Part shown: positions 32,400-43,452 of the stretch, in pieces
Layout: each line of letters starts with the position of its first letter
How positions within the stretch are numbered: position 1 is the stretch's first letter
Origin: Cytobacillus sp. NCCP-133
GTDB taxonomy: Bacteria > Bacillota > Bacilli > Bacillales > Cytobacillaceae
Direction: 5' to 3'
Assembly: GCF_026011715.1 (NCBI RefSeq)
Contig: NZ_BRVM01000001.1
Coordinates: forward strand, 62,001 to 126,000
Length of the DNA: 64,000 bases
Made by a program: the position numbers and the translations under genes
The notes under the pieces: generated by a model
The model's input: the letters and a program-made list of their open reading frames with translations, nothing else
Database searches by the model: none
What the model was told of the DNA's origin: nothing

Positions 32400-33251
32400 T
32401 TATTTCAATTCGTCTTCCTGGAAAATTGTAATGACTTCATAGTTAATATCAGTGAATTTAATGGTGACTGTACCATGTTTCCTTGTATAATATACATCAA
32501 CCCACGCTTCATTTAACAGTCTGAATAAATCAGAATTAGGTTTTACGGATGACTTATGGAATAAAATAGCAATCTGTGGATCCATATGTTTTATCATATC
32601 TTCAGAAACAGACTCTTCTCTTCCAAACGCTGGCAGCTTCACAATATTGACATTGGATAAATCTTTTTTCATAAACACATTTTTAGCTTTCTCACTTAAG
32701 GAATTCATAAAAAAGACCCGATGTCTTGCAAATGTTAAAGATAAATCCATTCCATCTCCTGTATTCATCCCTTCATAAAGGACTTCAGCATGCAATCCAG
32801 GCAGAAGCAGCTGTTTAGTATTCCGGGCCCAAATGTGGATATTGACATCACTTAAATCCATTTTTCCATTTTTCAAATGGGAGGCTATAGACTCTCCTGC
32901 TATAACTTGATTAATGTTATATTCTTTTATCAGCCAGGCAAGGCTGGAGTCATTATACAATTCTTCATCGGTCAGAATAACCGTCGATATTTTGTTTGTT
33001 CTATATAGCTGCAGAAGTTTTTTTAATTCAGGCTCAGTCCCGATTCCGCCAGTGTTTATAAGAATGTTCTTATTACTTCCATGGTGGATCAAGGAAGCTT
33101 CTCCATCTGATAGAGAAAAAAAAGTGACAGCAAGCTCATCGTTTTTTAACTTTAAATCAATGCTTTCCACCTTTACTGGAACTGCAGGAGAGTCTTTTGG
33201 TATGTAGTACCAATTTGTAAACAACAGGATAAAGGCGAACATCACTTTCAT
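32400..33251 (-). CDS. Metallo-beta-lactamase-fold protein lacking metal motif
   Basis: A 283-residue protein with an N-terminal hydrophobic segment (VMFAFILLFTNWYYI), probably a signal peptide or anchor. What follows resembles the C-terminal beta-lactamase domain of ComEC: VTFFSLSDGEASLIHHGSN (cf. FLDVGQGD), KNILINTGGIGTE, and late TVTIKF. Where HxDxDH should stand, the sequence reads LTDEELYND, so metal binding is probably lost. It is inserted between dinG and ypmA, which adjoin in B. subtilis. Substrate and role unknown. Confidence 0.6.
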   Translation of the reverse strand: MKVMFAFILLFTNWYYIPKDSPAVPVKVESIDLKLKNDELAVTFFSLSDGEASLIHHGSNKNILINTGGIGTEPELKKLLQLYRTNKISTVILTDEELYNDSSLAWLIKEYNINQVIAGESIASHLKNGKMDLSDVNIHIWARNTKQLLLPGLHAEVLYEGMNTGDGMDLSLTFARHRVFFMNSLSEKAKNVFMKKDLSNVNIVKLPAFGREESVSEDMIKHMDPQIAILFHKSSVKPNSDLFRLLNEAWVDVYYTRKHGTVTIKFTDINYEVITIFQEDELK

Positions 33252-33651
33252 CTATTCATTCCTCCTACCAACAAAAGCGTATGGGTAAACCCTTCCACTA
33301 TGTTAGTCGCTCCTTGGATAAAGGGAAACTTCAATCAGAAGCGCTTTTCCTCACTGATTGTTAGTTGAAACAATCGGGTCTTACGGGCAGTTGGACTCCC
33401 GCTTATTCTCCTTCGTTATCTCTGAGTATTAAAGAGGGAAGCTTACTGACCGTTAAACTGCGATAAAATAAATTCCCAACAAATATATAATGTGTTATTT
33501 ATGCAAATTTATCCTGTTTTAAAGCCTTATACATATTGTTACAAGAGAGGAGGACACGAAAGAGTGCAGTTTGTTTAGGGCAAAAAAAAGCGCTTCCCTC
33601 TGCCTCATAATTCAATGTAGACTGTATAGTTTCTGCTGTCATATGAATTTT
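33252..33651. other. Intergenic region with a structured element
   Basis: No gene is seen. TTACGGGCAGT (33381-33391) and ACTGACCGTTA (33445-33455) are inverted with mismatches and enclose about 50 bases. AGAGGGAAGC (33433-33442) is inverted at 33592-33601. AAGCGCTT cores occur at 33339 and 33588. It may be an interspersed repeat or RNA element. Confidence 0.45.
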
Positions 33652-36456
33652 TTATAACCAAGTATAAATTAAATCGACAATATCATCAATATTTCCTTTT
33701 TGGACCGGGACAGGTGGTATGGAATCCAGAAATGCCTTCCCATATTTCGTTGTAACTATTCTGCGGTCAAAGACCACGATGAGTCCCTTATCTGAGCTAG
33801 TCCGTATTAACCTGCCCACCCCCTGTTTAAAGCGGATTACCGCCTCAGGCAATGAGTTTGCGGAAAAAGGATTTCTTCCTTCACTTTTGATTTGCTCATT
33901 TTTTGCCTGTACCATGGGTTCGTCTGGAGGAGAGAAAGGCAGCCTGACAATTACTAGGCAGGAAAGGTCTTCTCCCGGAATATCCACACCCTCCCAGAAG
34001 CTGCTTGTCCCCAACAGGATGGCTTTGTCAAATCGCTGAAAATTTCTTGTAAGCCTTGAACGGCTGCCGCTTGTTACACCTTGGGCAATTACAGCATAAT
34101 CCTCAAGAAAGCCTGATTCTTTTATTAGTTCATATGTTCTCCTAAGCATCTCATGAGAAGTGAAAAGAATCAGCATCCTGCCTTTTGTTGCTTCCCCAAT
34201 GGATATAATATGCTCCGAGATGGAAGCAACATATTCCTCCAGCGGAACGGCATTAACTTCTGGAAGGTCATTGGGGATCACCAGTTTGACCTGTTCCTGA
34301 TAATTGAAAGGCGATGATATTTGTTGAACGATGCAATGCTGTTCTTCAAGGCCAAGCTCATTAAGAATAAAATGAAATGAATCTTTTACAGACAATGTTG
34401 CCGAAGTAATCACAGCACTTTCTTTTTTACTGAAAAATTGCTCCTTTAAGTACTCTGATACATTTACAGGCTGGGAATAGACAGTTGTGGCATTTTGTGC
34501 AGAACGAGTATCCATCTCAATCCAAACAACCAATTGAGATGATGTCGTTTGAAAAATATATTTTATGTTCTCATTTAACCCTTTTAAATCATTCAATATG
34601 GAAGCCACCTCCTCCATAAGGGCCTTCTCCTCAAGTGTTAAAGCTTCTTTAATTTTAGCCATCATCCCTACTCGGTTATCAATGCCTTTTATTAAATCTT
34701 TAAGCAAAAAACCAAACCGCTCTGCACTAACCAATACCGCTCTTGACTCTTTATCATTCGTTCCATTGAAAAAGCGCACAGTTAAGCGATTCATGCCTTT
34801 CTTGGCTATCGAATGCTTTTTCGCATAAATACCAATAACTTTAAATAGTTCATCCATTTCATGCAAAATTTCTGAAATCAGCTGATTTAACTCAAAAGAG
34901 TGAATGGAATGGTCTACATTTTCAGCTTTCTCCTCTGCCAGTTTTTCAAGCTTATGAAAGAGCTGCTTTTGTTCGAAGAGCCCAATCTGGCCAAGAAGCA
35001 GGCGAACGGTCAAATAATCAAGCTTTTGGCCAAAATGCTTTCCAGATGCTTTTACAAAATGATGACCTTCATCTATAACTACATGGCTGAAATCAGGCAA
35101 GAAAGAACTAGGTGCCACCAAATCAGTTAGCAGCATGGAATGGTTGGTAATAATAATATCCGCACTTTGTGCAGCCTTCCTTGCTCTTAGGTAAAAGTCC
35201 CTCGAAATCCATGAACGATCATGCAGAAACACGGTATCGTCATTCTTAATTTTATTCCAGAAAATCCTGCCGCCGCTAGACAAGTTTAGTTCATCACTAT
35301 CACCGGTATCCGTATCAAGCAGCCAAACAAGTATCTGCATTTTGCTGAGGATTGTATCATAATTATCTACTTCATCATCCCTTAAGGTTTGGGCGAATTT
35401 TGCCATGCTTATATAATGGCTTCTTCCCTTTAGCAAAGCTGCTTTAACAGGAAATGGCAGCATCCTTTTCAGAAGCGGCATGTCCTTTGTCAAAAGCTGT
35501 TCCTGCAGCTGGGTTGTATATGTACTAATAACGACTGTCTGGCCGCTTTCATTTGCATGAATGGCGGAAGGTACAAGGTAAGCAATTGATTTCCCTACAC
35601 CTGTTCCCGCCTCTATTAATGCATGTTTGCTATCTTTGAATGCCGCATATACAGAATCCATCATGTTAAACTGGCCATGCCTAATCTCATAGGAAGAAAA
35701 AGCTTTGATGAACATCTTCTGCTTGTCCTCAACCCCATAAGGATAATCGATGACGGCTGAAACTTCTTGAGCTTTTGGTATTTTTTCCTTTTTCAAGGCA
35801 ATTCCTTTATGTATTTCAAGATAATCAGGCAAATACTCAATTTTGCTTTCTTTTAACGAAATGAGTTCATCAAATAGAATATCAAGGTCGCTTTTTAAGC
35901 CGCCAGATAGCTTATGAAGCTGTTCAAGCGTATTAAGCGGAAGATTTTTAAGCTTATTTAAAAGAATCAGCAATAGTTCTGCAGTCACATATGCATCACT
36001 ATCTGCCTGGTGAGGACGTTCATGATTAAGCCCTTCCCGAATGGCGAGATCTGACAATTTGAAGCTATCCGAAGTAGGTAAAAGGATTCGGGCAAGTTCA
36101 ACAGTGTCAATGACAGGTCCATAAAATCCATTATACCCTGACTCCAATAACTCCTCCTGTAAAAATGACAAATCAAATAAAACATTATGAGCTACAAAAA
36201 AAGCTCCATCCAGCAAGGTCAGCACCTTTGGAGCTATTACAGAAAAGAGAGGGGCATCCTCCACCATATCATCGGATAACCCTGTCAATTCCTCAATAAA
36301 AGGAGAAATTGGCTGTTCCGGATTCAAAAGTGATGAGTATTCCTCCGTGATTTTTCCGTTTTCGATCACCACAGCGGCAAATTGTATAATTTTATCGCCC
36401 TTCTTTGGAGCGTTTCCAGTCGTTTCTAAATCAACAACCACATATTTATTACCCAT
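33652..36456 (-). CDS. dinG: DinG-type helicase with N-terminal exonuclease domain
   Basis: A 934-residue protein. Residues 1-165 are a DnaQ-like 3'-5' exonuclease (D9 and E11 in VVDLETTG; HNVLFDLSFL; HQADSDAYV). A DinG helicase follows with EAGTGVGKSIAYLVP (Walker A), VVIDEGHHF, and RFKQGVGRLIR. The four cysteines of the Fe-S cluster are absent, as in Gram-positive DinG, which acts mainly as an exonuclease. The ATG at 36456 has GAGGTG eight bases upstream; a GTG at 36465 overlaps it. Confidence 0.94.
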   Translation of the reverse strand: MGNKYVVVDLETTGNAPKKGDKIIQFAAVVIENGKITEEYSSLLNPEQPISPFIEELTGLSDDMVEDAPLFSVIAPKVLTLLDGAFFVAHNVLFDLSFLQEELLESGYNGFYGPVIDTVELARILLPTSDSFKLSDLAIREGLNHERPHQADSDAYVTAELLLILLNKLKNLPLNTLEQLHKLSGGLKSDLDILFDELISLKESKIEYLPDYLEIHKGIALKKEKIPKAQEVSAVIDYPYGVEDKQKMFIKAFSSYEIRHGQFNMMDSVYAAFKDSKHALIEAGTGVGKSIAYLVPSAIHANESGQTVVISTYTTQLQEQLLTKDMPLLKRMLPFPVKAALLKGRSHYISMAKFAQTLRDDEVDNYDTILSKMQILVWLLDTDTGDSDELNLSSGGRIFWNKIKNDDTVFLHDRSWISRDFYLRARKAAQSADIIITNHSMLLTDLVAPSSFLPDFSHVVIDEGHHFVKASGKHFGQKLDYLTVRLLLGQIGLFEQKQLFHKLEKLAEEKAENVDHSIHSFELNQLISEILHEMDELFKVIGIYAKKHSIAKKGMNRLTVRFFNGTNDKESRAVLVSAERFGFLLKDLIKGIDNRVGMMAKIKEALTLEEKALMEEVASILNDLKGLNENIKYIFQTTSSQLVVWIEMDTRSAQNATTVYSQPVNVSEYLKEQFFSKKESAVITSATLSVKDSFHFILNELGLEEQHCIVQQISSPFNYQEQVKLVIPNDLPEVNAVPLEEYVASISEHIISIGEATKGRMLILFTSHEMLRRTYELIKESGFLEDYAVIAQGVTSGSRSRLTRNFQRFDKAILLGTSSFWEGVDIPGEDLSCLVIVRLPFSPPDEPMVQAKNEQIKSEGRNPFSANSLPEAVIRFKQGVGRLIRTSSDKGLIVVFDRRIVTTKYGKAFLDSIPPVPVQKGNIDDIVDLIYTWL

Positions 36457-36589
36457 GGCATACACCTCTACATTCAGTCATTCAAACGGTATCACAAAAA
36501 CGGAAAAAGAAAAAGGCAAATAACTTTCATCTTATTATTTTTCTTCCACATGGATGATGCCCTTATTCATGCAAGCTTCACAGCCAAGT

Positions 36590-36630
36590 AAAAAGTGCTG
36601 AACCTGTACGTTAAAGGTCAGCACTTTTTA
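36590..36630. terminator. Terminator of panD
   Basis: AAAAGTGCTGAACC and GGTCAGCACTTTT pair around an 11-base loop, with A and T runs on both sides. Confidence 0.85.
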
Positions 36631-36641
36631 CTAAGGTCACA

Positions 36642-37025
36642 TTATAGAATTGTGCTCGCCGGCTCTGCATGGATCATATCAACTATACGATTGCTGCTGT
36701 CCATAATGGCAACTTTCGGTTCGTGGTAAGGCACCTTTTCATCCGGAACCAATCCATATGAGATGATAATGACAATGTCTCCTTCCTGAACAAGGCGGGC
36801 TGCTGCACCATTTACACAAATAACGCCACTACCTCTTTCGCCAGGAATAATATATGTTTCAAAGCGTGCTCCGTTATTATTATTCACGATTTGTACCTTT
36901 TCATTGGGTGCCATTCCTACTGCTTCAATGATATCGGTATCTATCGTGATGCTTCCTACATAATTCAAATTTGCTTCCGTTACAGTTGCACGATGGATCT
37001 TACCATTCATCATGGTCCGAAACAT
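36642..37025 (-). CDS. panD: Aspartate 1-decarboxylase
   Basis: A 127-residue pyruvoyl enzyme that makes beta-alanine from aspartate. Self-cleavage is expected between Gly24 and Ser25 in YVGSITID; Tyr58 lies in [10 protein letters not shown] and the segment [12 protein letters not shown] is conserved. It is the last gene of the panB-panC-panD operon for pantothenate, 22 bases after panC. Confidence 0.97.
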   Translation of the reverse strand: MFRTMMNGKIHRATVTEANLNYVGSITIDTDIIEAVGMAPNEKVQIVNNNNGARFETYIIPGERGSGVICVNGAAARLVQEGDIVIIISYGLVPDEKVPYHEPKVAIMDSSNRIVDMIHAEPASTIL

Positions 37026-37047
37026 GCTGCTTCCCCCTTTAGCTATC

Positions 37048-37896
37048 CTATTTTAGCTTAATGATCATATTGTCTATTAGCCTTGCTTTTGAGAATTGAA
37101 CTGCAAGAGCGATGATTATATTCCCTTCAAGGAGATTCGGTTGTTTAAGCTCCGGATAGGAGAGAATTTCTATATAATCGATAACACCGCTTGTGTTTTT
37201 TTTAATATGATCCATCATTTTTGCAATCACAATTTGAGGGTTTGTTTCCCCTCCTGAAACCATAGATTCTGCGATTTTAAGGCTTTGGTGAAGCGATGGA
37301 GCCTGCAGACGTTCTGCAGGAAGCAGATTTATATTTCTTGAGCTTTTTGCCAGACCATCTTGTTCCCTGACCGTTGTGACAGGAACAATTTCCACCGGAA
37401 TATTAAAATCTTTTACAAGACCATCGACCACTGCCACCTGCTGAGCATCTTTCATTCCAAAATACACTTTGTCAGGCTGCACAATATTGAAAAGCTTTAT
37501 AAGAACCGTTGCAACTCCATCAAAGTGTCCTGGCCTGCACTTTCCGCATAAAACATCTGTCCGGTCGTGTATTTTTGCAGTTACCGAAAGCGAATCCGGA
37601 TACATTTCATCTGCTGAAGGATAGAATATAAAGTCATTTCCTTCATTCTCAGCCAGCTGGCTGTCACGTTCAAAGTCTTTTGGATATGTGGCCAGATCCT
37701 CTTTAGGACCAAATTGAAGAGGATTAACAAAAATACTTAGTACAGTAACATCATTTTCTTTTCTGGCAGCCTTCAATAAAGAAAGATGGCCATCATGCAA
37801 ATAGCCCATGGTAGGTACAAACCCTATTGTTTTTCCTTCCCTTTTAAGCTGTAAAGCAATTTTTTGCATCTCCCTCACATTTGTAATCGTTCTCAT
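37048..37896 (-). CDS. panC: Pantothenate synthetase
   Basis: A 282-residue ligase joining pantoate and beta-alanine with ATP. The nucleotidyltransferase signature is [15 protein letters not shown] (the HIGH equivalent), with [14 protein letters not shown] and a late KSSRNINL (KMSKS-like). It overlaps the panB stop by four bases (ATGA). Products of panB and panD are its two substrates. Confidence 0.97.
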   Translation of the reverse strand: MRTITNVREMQKIALQLKREGKTIGFVPTMGYLHDGHLSLLKAARKENDVTVLSIFVNPLQFGPKEDLATYPKDFERDSQLAENEGNDFIFYPSADEMYPDSLSVTAKIHDRTDVLCGKCRPGHFDGVATVLIKLFNIVQPDKVYFGMKDAQQVAVVDGLVKDFNIPVEIVPVTTVREQDGLAKSSRNINLLPAERLQAPSLHQSLKIAESMVSGGETNPQIVIAKMMDHIKKNTSGVIDYIEILSYPELKQPNLLEGNIIIALAVQFSKARLIDNMIIKLK

Positions 37897-38729
37897 CGCT
37901 GGCCTCCATACAAGCTAAGAAGCTCTTCTTCTTTCATCGTGAAAGAATACACATCTTCAGGGAATGTCCCATTCTTCACTTCCGCACAATATGCTGCCAG
38001 GCTGTCCTGGATAGCTGGGTTTAAGTTTTGATATTGTTTTACAAATTTAGGAACACGTTCAACCCCGTAACCCAGCACATCATGATAAACAAGAACCTGT
38101 CCATCTGTATCTCTGCCGGCCCCTATCCCGATTGTTGGAATTGTTAATTCCTGAGAAATCCGTTTCGCTAGCTGTTTAGGAACACATTCGAGGACAACCG
38201 CAAACGCGCCCGCTCTTTCACATTCCTTGGCATCTTCTATTAACTTTCGGGCAGCTTCAGCATTTTTCCCCTGAACCTTATAACCTCCTAAAACTCCTAC
38301 AGATTGAGGAGTTAAGCCTAGATGGGCAACTACAGGTATACCCGCTCTCGTTAATGCCTTAATATGCTCAGCAACTTCATCTCCGCCTTCAAGTTTAACA
38401 GCATGTGCGCCTGTTTCCTGAATAATTCTTGCTCCATTCAGTAGTGTATCTTTTACGGATAAGTGATAGCTCATAAACGGCATATCTATAACAATGAATG
38501 TGTTTTTTGCCCCTCTTTTGACTGCCCTGCCGTGATGGATCATGTCCTCCATTGTGACAGGTACTGTTGAATCATAGCCTAACACGACCATCCCCAAAGA
38601 GTCCCCGACAAGAATCATATCCACTAGTGCATTCTCCGCCTGGCCTGCAGCCGGATAATCATAAGCAGTGAGCATCACAATTTTTTCCTCATTTTCTTTC
38701 ATCTTTAGGAAATCAGTAGTTTGCTTCAT
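37893..38729 (-). CDS. panB: Ketopantoate hydroxymethyltransferase
   Basis: A 278-residue TIM-barrel enzyme that adds a hydroxymethyl group to ketoisovalerate using methylene-THF. Motifs are [28 protein letters not shown] (metal and substrate binding), and [21 protein letters not shown]. It is the first gene of the pan operon; GGAAGAAAG precedes the ATG. Confidence 0.97.
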   Translation of the reverse strand: MKQTTDFLKMKENEEKIVMLTAYDYPAAGQAENALVDMILVGDSLGMVVLGYDSTVPVTMEDMIHHGRAVKRGAKNTFIVIDMPFMSYHLSVKDTLLNGARIIQETGAHAVKLEGGDEVAEHIKALTRAGIPVVAHLGLTPQSVGVLGGYKVQGKNAEAARKLIEDAKECERAGAFAVVLECVPKQLAKRISQELTIPTIGIGAGRDTDGQVLVYHDVLGYGVERVPKFVKQYQNLNPAIQDSLAAYCAEVKNGTFPEDVYSFTMKEEELLSLYGGQR

Positions 38730-38804
38730 CTTTCTTCCTCCTTATTTAGGAAGAGGAGTAAACTTCACCAATGAGTATTAAAAATAAATCAAGGCTTACA
38801 GCCG

Positions 38805-38834
38805 CAGAAAAATCCTTCTGTAGGCAGAAGGATT
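38805..38834 (-). terminator. Terminator downstream of birA
   Basis: AATCCTTCTG-TAGG-CAGAAGGATT with TTTTTC on the minus strand, in the 278-base gap between birA and panB. Confidence 0.7.
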
Positions 38835-39007
38835 CTGTAATAGCTCATTATAGTAGTTCATCCCTCTGTCCCGGTCCATTTTGGATCTAGGCAGATATCT
38901 ATTTGTTTTGGTTGATATAAAAAGGTGCAGTTCTTTTAAGGATACTGCCCAAAAAAAGTATATCAAAAAGGAGAAAGTATTGGCTATATAAAATTTCTGG
39001 CGGGTTT

Positions 39008-39991
39008 TCAGGAATCTAGCTCAATGTCTGCAGAATAGACATGATGTATTTTACCGCTGCTGTCTTCTATCATCAGGACCCCATCATCCGTAATTCCGAG
39101 AGCCTTTCCATAGATGCTTCCCGTAATGGTTCTGGCAGTGAGGTTCTTGCCAATGCTGACAGCGTAGCTTTCCCATAGAAGCTTAATAGGATAAAACCCT
39201 TTGTCCAGATAAAGCTTATATAGGTTCTCCAATTTCCCAAGAATGATTTTTATCAATTCAGCCCTTGATAGTTTCTCCCCTTTTTCAATTGATAAAGAAG
39301 TGGCAATATTTTTAAGTTCATCTGGATAGTCGTCCAGCTGCTGATTCACATTGATTCCAATTCCTATAATGATTGAAATGATCCGATCTGCATCCGCCTG
39401 CAGCTCAGTAAGGATCCCTGTTACTTTCTTGCCATTCATTAATATATCATTCGGCCATTTTATCTGCGGTGTCAACTCAGTAAGATCTTCAATCGCCTGC
39501 ACAACAGCCACTGCTGTAATAAGGGTAAGCTGCGGCGCCATTGGCGGCGGAATATTCGGCCTTAAAATAACACTCATCCAAACTCCAGTCGACTTTGGGG
39601 AGTACCATCTCCGATCCATTCTTCCCCTGCCTGAGACCTGTTCTTCAGCAATCACAACAGTCCCCTCCGCTGCGCCTTCATAGGCTAGACGATGAGCAAT
39701 TTTCTGTGTGGAATCAACACTCTCTTCGTGTTGTATATGCCGTCCAAGTGTTTTGGTTTTCAATCCCAGCCTGATTTCATCTGCAGTCACTTTTTCAGGG
39801 GTTTTTGTAATTCGATAGCCTTTCCTTCTTACAGCTTGCAACTCAAAGCCTTCCTTTCTCAGCTCTTCAATATGCTTCCATACAGCGGTTCTTGAACACC
39901 CAATCAGGTCTGCCAAATACTGGCCTGATAGATATTCTTCTTTGCTATTCGTAAAGGCATCAATCATTTTTTTCCTTATTTCCAATTGCAC
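39008..39991 (-). CDS. birA: Biotin-protein ligase / biotin repressor BirA
   Basis: About 327 residues. The N-terminal winged HTH (GQYLADLIGCSRTAVWKHIEEL) makes it a group II enzyme that can repress biotin genes. The ligase centre has VVIAEEQVSGRGRMDRRWYSP (biotinyl-AMP loop) and KWPNDILMNGKKVTGIL. A C-terminal SH3-like domain follows. The start is taken at a GTG at 39991 for alignment with B. subtilis BirA; a GTG at 40003 is possible. It overlaps the cca end. Confidence 0.93.
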   Translation of the reverse strand: MQLEIRKKMIDAFTNSKEEYLSGQYLADLIGCSRTAVWKHIEELRKEGFELQAVRRKGYRITKTPEKVTADEIRLGLKTKTLGRHIQHEESVDSTQKIAHRLAYEGAAEGTVVIAEEQVSGRGRMDRRWYSPKSTGVWMSVILRPNIPPPMAPQLTLITAVAVVQAIEDLTELTPQIKWPNDILMNGKKVTGILTELQADADRIISIIIGIGINVNQQLDDYPDELKNIATSLSIEKGEKLSRAELIKIILGKLENLYKLYLDKGFYPIKLLWESYAVSIGKNLTARTITGSIYGKALGITDDGVLMIEDSSGKIHHVYSADIELDS

Positions 39992-41175
39992 TTCATGAGC
40001 CACTCCCTTATGGATTCATTGCTATTTTTAATATCGCCCTTCAGTACGGCACTTTCCGCTTTTTCCAATTCTTCTTTGATCCATGGACCAGGAGGCTTTC
40101 CATACCAGCTCATCAGATCATTTCCAGTAAGCTGAAGTTCGCTTCTATCCTTTATTGGCAAAGAACTATAAAGCTTAAGCAGGCTGTCTGCATGTCTGTT
40201 TATGTCTATATGCTTCAGTGCATTGAATATCCGCTCAGCACTAAGTGCAGATTCCCTTCCTGCCTGATAAATCGAATTGGCACCCCACTCATTTTTCGAT
40301 CGATAGTGTATCCATTTTAAAATCGACAATAGCCGTCTAGTTTTCTTAACAGGCAATTTCCAGCTTTTATAAAACAACTCCGCATTTGGCTCGTCCACCC
40401 CAAAGAGACAAGCAAGGAGTCCCCACATTTCCTCTTCGGTAAGCCCATCTGCTTTATACTCCGGTAAACTGCTTAGTTCTTTCCTGTAAGAAGACATTTT
40501 TGGAAGGTACTTATATAGTTCTGTTTCACCAATAATTCTTAGAGCCATCATTCGGTTCCTGCCCGCCAGCAGTTTTTTGAATTCTGCCAGTTTGCGCTCC
40601 ACAGCAATTTTTTCAAGCAAATGGGCCATCAATGAAAGAGCCCTATATGTGTTTTTTTCAATTCCAAACGATAGCTGGCTATAAAAGCGTACAGCCCTCA
40701 TCATTCTCAGAGCATCCTCCGAAAATCTGTCTTCAGGGTTCCCGACTGTCCTGATTACTTTTAGTTGAATATCCTTTTTTCCATTAAAAGGATCAATGAG
40801 CCTTCCTTTTCTATCCATTGCAATGGCGTTCATTGTAAAGTCTCTTCTCTTCAGATCTTCTTCCAGAGATCTGATAAATTGGACTTCCGATGGTCTTCTA
40901 TAATCTAAATATTCAGCTTCTGTCCTATAAGTTGTGACTTCATACGGAGTGCCATTAAACAGAACCACAACCGTACCATGCTCTATTCCTACATCAAGAG
41001 TCTTTGAAAAAATGGACTTCAGTTCCTCTGGGTTAGCCGATGTGGCAATATCCACATCGGCAATCTCTTTCTCGAGGAGAAAATCCCTGACTGAACCTCC
41101 TACAAAATAAGCCTCAAAACCGGCGGCTTCAATTTTTTCCAAAACGGGACCAGCCTTAAGAAATACTTTATTCAT
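39976..41175 (-). CDS. cca: CCA-adding tRNA nucleotidyltransferase
   Basis: A 399-residue class II nucleotidyltransferase. The head has [16 protein letters not shown] and ADVDIATSA (the GGxVRD and DxD metal site), then [12 protein letters not shown] and [12 protein letters not shown]. It adds or repairs CCA at tRNA 3' ends. The ATG at 41175 starts within the end of bshA; a GTG at 41184 is possible. The dense overlaps with birA and bshA show one long transcript. Confidence 0.95.
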   Translation of the reverse strand: MNKVFLKAGPVLEKIEAAGFEAYFVGGSVRDFLLEKEIADVDIATSANPEELKSIFSKTLDVGIEHGTVVVLFNGTPYEVTTYRTEAEYLDYRRPSEVQFIRSLEEDLKRRDFTMNAIAMDRKGRLIDPFNGKKDIQLKVIRTVGNPEDRFSEDALRMMRAVRFYSQLSFGIEKNTYRALSLMAHLLEKIAVERKLAEFKKLLAGRNRMMALRIIGETELYKYLPKMSSYRKELSSLPEYKADGLTEEEMWGLLACLFGVDEPNAELFYKSWKLPVKKTRRLLSILKWIHYRSKNEWGANSIYQAGRESALSAERIFNALKHIDINRHADSLLKLYSSLPIKDRSELQLTGNDLMSWYGKPPGPWIKEELEKAESAVLKGDIKNSNESIREWLMKCNWK

Positions 41176-42313
41176 CCCGATCACCGTTCCCTAAAAGATC
41201 ATAATAGAACTCTTCATATTGGGTAACAATTCGATCAGCTTTAAACACATCTTTTGCCAGCGATATGGCTTGTGCAGAAAAGCTTAAGTGGAGGTCTGCA
41301 TCCTTTAGAAGCCTTACAGCTTTTTGGGAGATTTCATCAATATCCCCTAGCCTGCAAATATATCCAGTCTCTCCATCGGCAATCACTTCAGGAATTCCAC
41401 CTACATTTGTTCCAATGCAAGGAACCCCGCAAGCCATTGCTTCTAAAGCAACTAGCCCAAAGCTTTCTTTTTCAGAGAGCAGCAGCATAAGGTCACTGAT
41501 GCTATATAATTCCTCCAAGTTATCCTGCTTTCCAAGAAATAAGACTTTGTTCTTAAGATTAAGATCATTGACAAGCTTGCAGATAACGGTGATCTCCGGT
41601 CCGTCACCAACTAGGAGCAGCTTTGCAGGAACTTCTTCTGCTATTTTTGCGAACGAATTCACAACATCCGGCACTCTTTTAACGCTGCGAAAATTCGAAA
41701 CATGGATTAACACTTTCTCATCAGGGGCTATGCCATATTCCTTTTTAAGATATGCTGAATCGGTTTTCTGATAAACCCTTTCATCTATAAAGTTATACAC
41801 CGTTTTTATTGGCTTATCAGGCTTTATTAGATCGTAGGTCTGAGCAATTAAGGCATTGGAAACAGCCGTAACACCATCAGACTTTTCGATGCCGAATCTG
41901 ATGGCATCTGTAAGGGACGGATCGTATCCAAGCACAGTAATATCCGTTCCATGAAGAGTAGTGACAACTTTAATATCCATCCCGCTCATCTGTTTCGCTA
42001 ATATAGCACATACAGCATGAGGAATGGCATAATGGACATGTACCAGGTCCAGCTTCTCCCTCTTAATTACTTCTGCCATTTTACTTGCAAGGGCAATATC
42101 ATATGGAGCATATTGAAAAACGGAGTATTGATTTACATCAACCTGATGATAAAAGATATTATGATACATCCTTTTTAGACGAAAAGGAAGGCTTGAGGAT
42201 ATAAAGTGAATCTCATGCCCTTTTTCAGCAAGCATTTTCCCTAATTCGGTTGCAACAACACCGGAGCCGCCTACAGTTGGATAACAGGTAATTCCGATCT
42301 TCAGCTTCTTCAT
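41168..42313 (-). CDS. bshA: N-acetyl-glucosaminyl-malate synthase BshA
   Basis: A 381-residue GT4 glycosyltransferase, first step of bacillithiol synthesis (UDP-GlcNAc plus malate). It shows [17 protein letters not shown] at the N-terminus, HVHYAIPHA, and the GT4 signature [19 protein letters not shown] with GGIPEV. Its ATG overlaps the bshB1 stop (ATGA). The pairing with bshB1 leaves little doubt about function. Confidence 0.96.
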   Translation of the reverse strand: MKKLKIGITCYPTVGGSGVVATELGKMLAEKGHEIHFISSSLPFRLKRMYHNIFYHQVDVNQYSVFQYAPYDIALASKMAEVIKREKLDLVHVHYAIPHAVCAILAKQMSGMDIKVVTTLHGTDITVLGYDPSLTDAIRFGIEKSDGVTAVSNALIAQTYDLIKPDKPIKTVYNFIDERVYQKTDSAYLKKEYGIAPDEKVLIHVSNFRSVKRVPDVVNSFAKIAEEVPAKLLLVGDGPEITVICKLVNDLNLKNKVLFLGKQDNLEELYSISDLMLLLSEKESFGLVALEAMACGVPCIGTNVGGIPEVIADGETGYICRLGDIDEISQKAVRLLKDADLHLSFSAQAISLAKDVFKADRIVTQYEEFYYDLLGNGDRDE

Positions 42314-43026
42314 AAGCCTTCACCAAATAAATCTCGATTCAAAAGAAGCGGCTTGTTTACTTTAAATCCCTCTGCGTATTGAACCCCTGCCTGTTTTCCG
42401 AAAAGGCCTTCCCTAGCCTGGACAATTCCAATATACCCATTTACCAATGGGGTTTCAAAAGAATCTGCGCTTCGTGTAAATTGGCTTTTATAGGCCTCAA
42501 GGCTTGCTGTCTTTTGATTCATGAAGGAAGAAATATCAATCAGAAAGTCTGGTTGATGGAAACCATTTATCATATAAAAATACATATTTTCCACCTTATA
42601 GGGCGTATAGCGGTTTTCCGTTTCAAACTTTTTTATTCCTGCTGAAAAAACCGCCTCTTCTACTAGACGGGCACAGTTGCCATGATCAGGATGCCTATCC
42701 TCGAAATAAGGGGCAAAAACGAGAGCAGGCCGATATTTACGGATCAATTCAGCGATTTTGGCTATGTATTCAGATTTATAATATAAACCCCTGTCAGGCA
42801 AATCAAGGGTCTCTCTGCAGCTTACTCCCAAAAGTTCCGCTGCTTTCCTTGCTTCTTCTTTGCGTATTTCGACCGTTCCATTAGAGGATAGTTCAGCCTT
42901 AGTCAAGTCGCAAATCCCAATTTTTTTCCCTTTTGATGCATACTTGGCAATCGTACCGCCCATGCCGATTTCAACATCATCAGCATGGGCGCCAAACGCC
43001 AGAATATCCAAAGTATTACTGTTCAT
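42310..43026 (-). CDS. bshB1: Bacillithiol deacetylase BshB1
   Basis: A 238-residue LmbE/PIG-L zinc deacetylase, second step of bacillithiol synthesis. The zinc motif appears as [13 protein letters not shown] (usual AHPDDxE with Ala for Pro), and the distal histidines lie in [14 protein letters not shown]. It starts inside the end of mgsA (11-base overlap). Confidence 0.95.
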   Translation of the reverse strand: MNSNTLDILAFGAHADDVEIGMGGTIAKYASKGKKIGICDLTKAELSSNGTVEIRKEEARKAAELLGVSCRETLDLPDRGLYYKSEYIAKIAELIRKYRPALVFAPYFEDRHPDHGNCARLVEEAVFSAGIKKFETENRYTPYKVENMYFYMINGFHQPDFLIDISSFMNQKTASLEAYKSQFTRSADSFETPLVNGYIGIVQAREGLFGKQAGVQYAEGFKVNKPLLLNRDLFGEGL

Positions 43027-43438
43027 TCATGTCACCTTTTTCTTCGCTTGCAATTTTTCTCCAGGAAAGATCTCCCCGCTCAAGCCCTTTGATAATAATC
43101 TCGGCTGTCCCCATATTTGTTGCTAATGGAACAGCATATACGTCACACAGGCGAACGAGCGCGGAAACGTCCGGCTCATGCGACTGAACTGTCAGCGGAT
43201 CTCTAAAGAAAAACACAACATCAATCTTATTATTGGCAATTAGCGCTCCGATTTCTTGATCGCCTCCAAGAGGGCCTGACTGGAAACGATGAATTTTTAG
43301 TCCTGTTTCCTTCATGATTCGGGAACCGGTCGTTCCGGTTGCAAACATAGAATGCTCGTTGAGAATGGACTTATATGCTAAGGCGAAGCGCACTATATCA
43401 TCTTTTTTCTTATCGTGAGCAATTAGCGCAATATTCAC
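43016..43438 (-). CDS. mgsA: Methylglyoxal synthase
   Basis: A 140-residue enzyme turning dihydroxyacetone phosphate into methylglyoxal. It has [24 protein letters not shown], and the catalytic [14 protein letters not shown]. The GTG start follows GGAGG with six-base spacing. Location beside bshB1 is meaningful, since bacillithiol helps to detoxify methylglyoxal. Confidence 0.95.
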   Translation of the reverse strand: MNIALIAHDKKKDDIVRFALAYKSILNEHSMFATGTTGSRIMKETGLKIHRFQSGPLGGDQEIGALIANNKIDVVFFFRDPLTVQSHEPDVSALVRLCDVYAVPLATNMGTAEIIIKGLERGDLSWRKIASEEKGDMNEQ

Positions 43439-43452
43439 AATTAACCTCCTTC

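Noticed and set aside
33339-33595. Two AAGCGCTT cores as cre sites
   Set aside because: The flanking bases do not fit the cre consensus, and neither is placed at a clear promoter.
38771-38890. 39-codon frame starting ATG in the panB-birA gap
   Set aside because: It runs through the birA terminator hairpin, its ribosome binding site is too distant, and the product (MSIKNKSRLTAAEK...) resembles nothing known to me.
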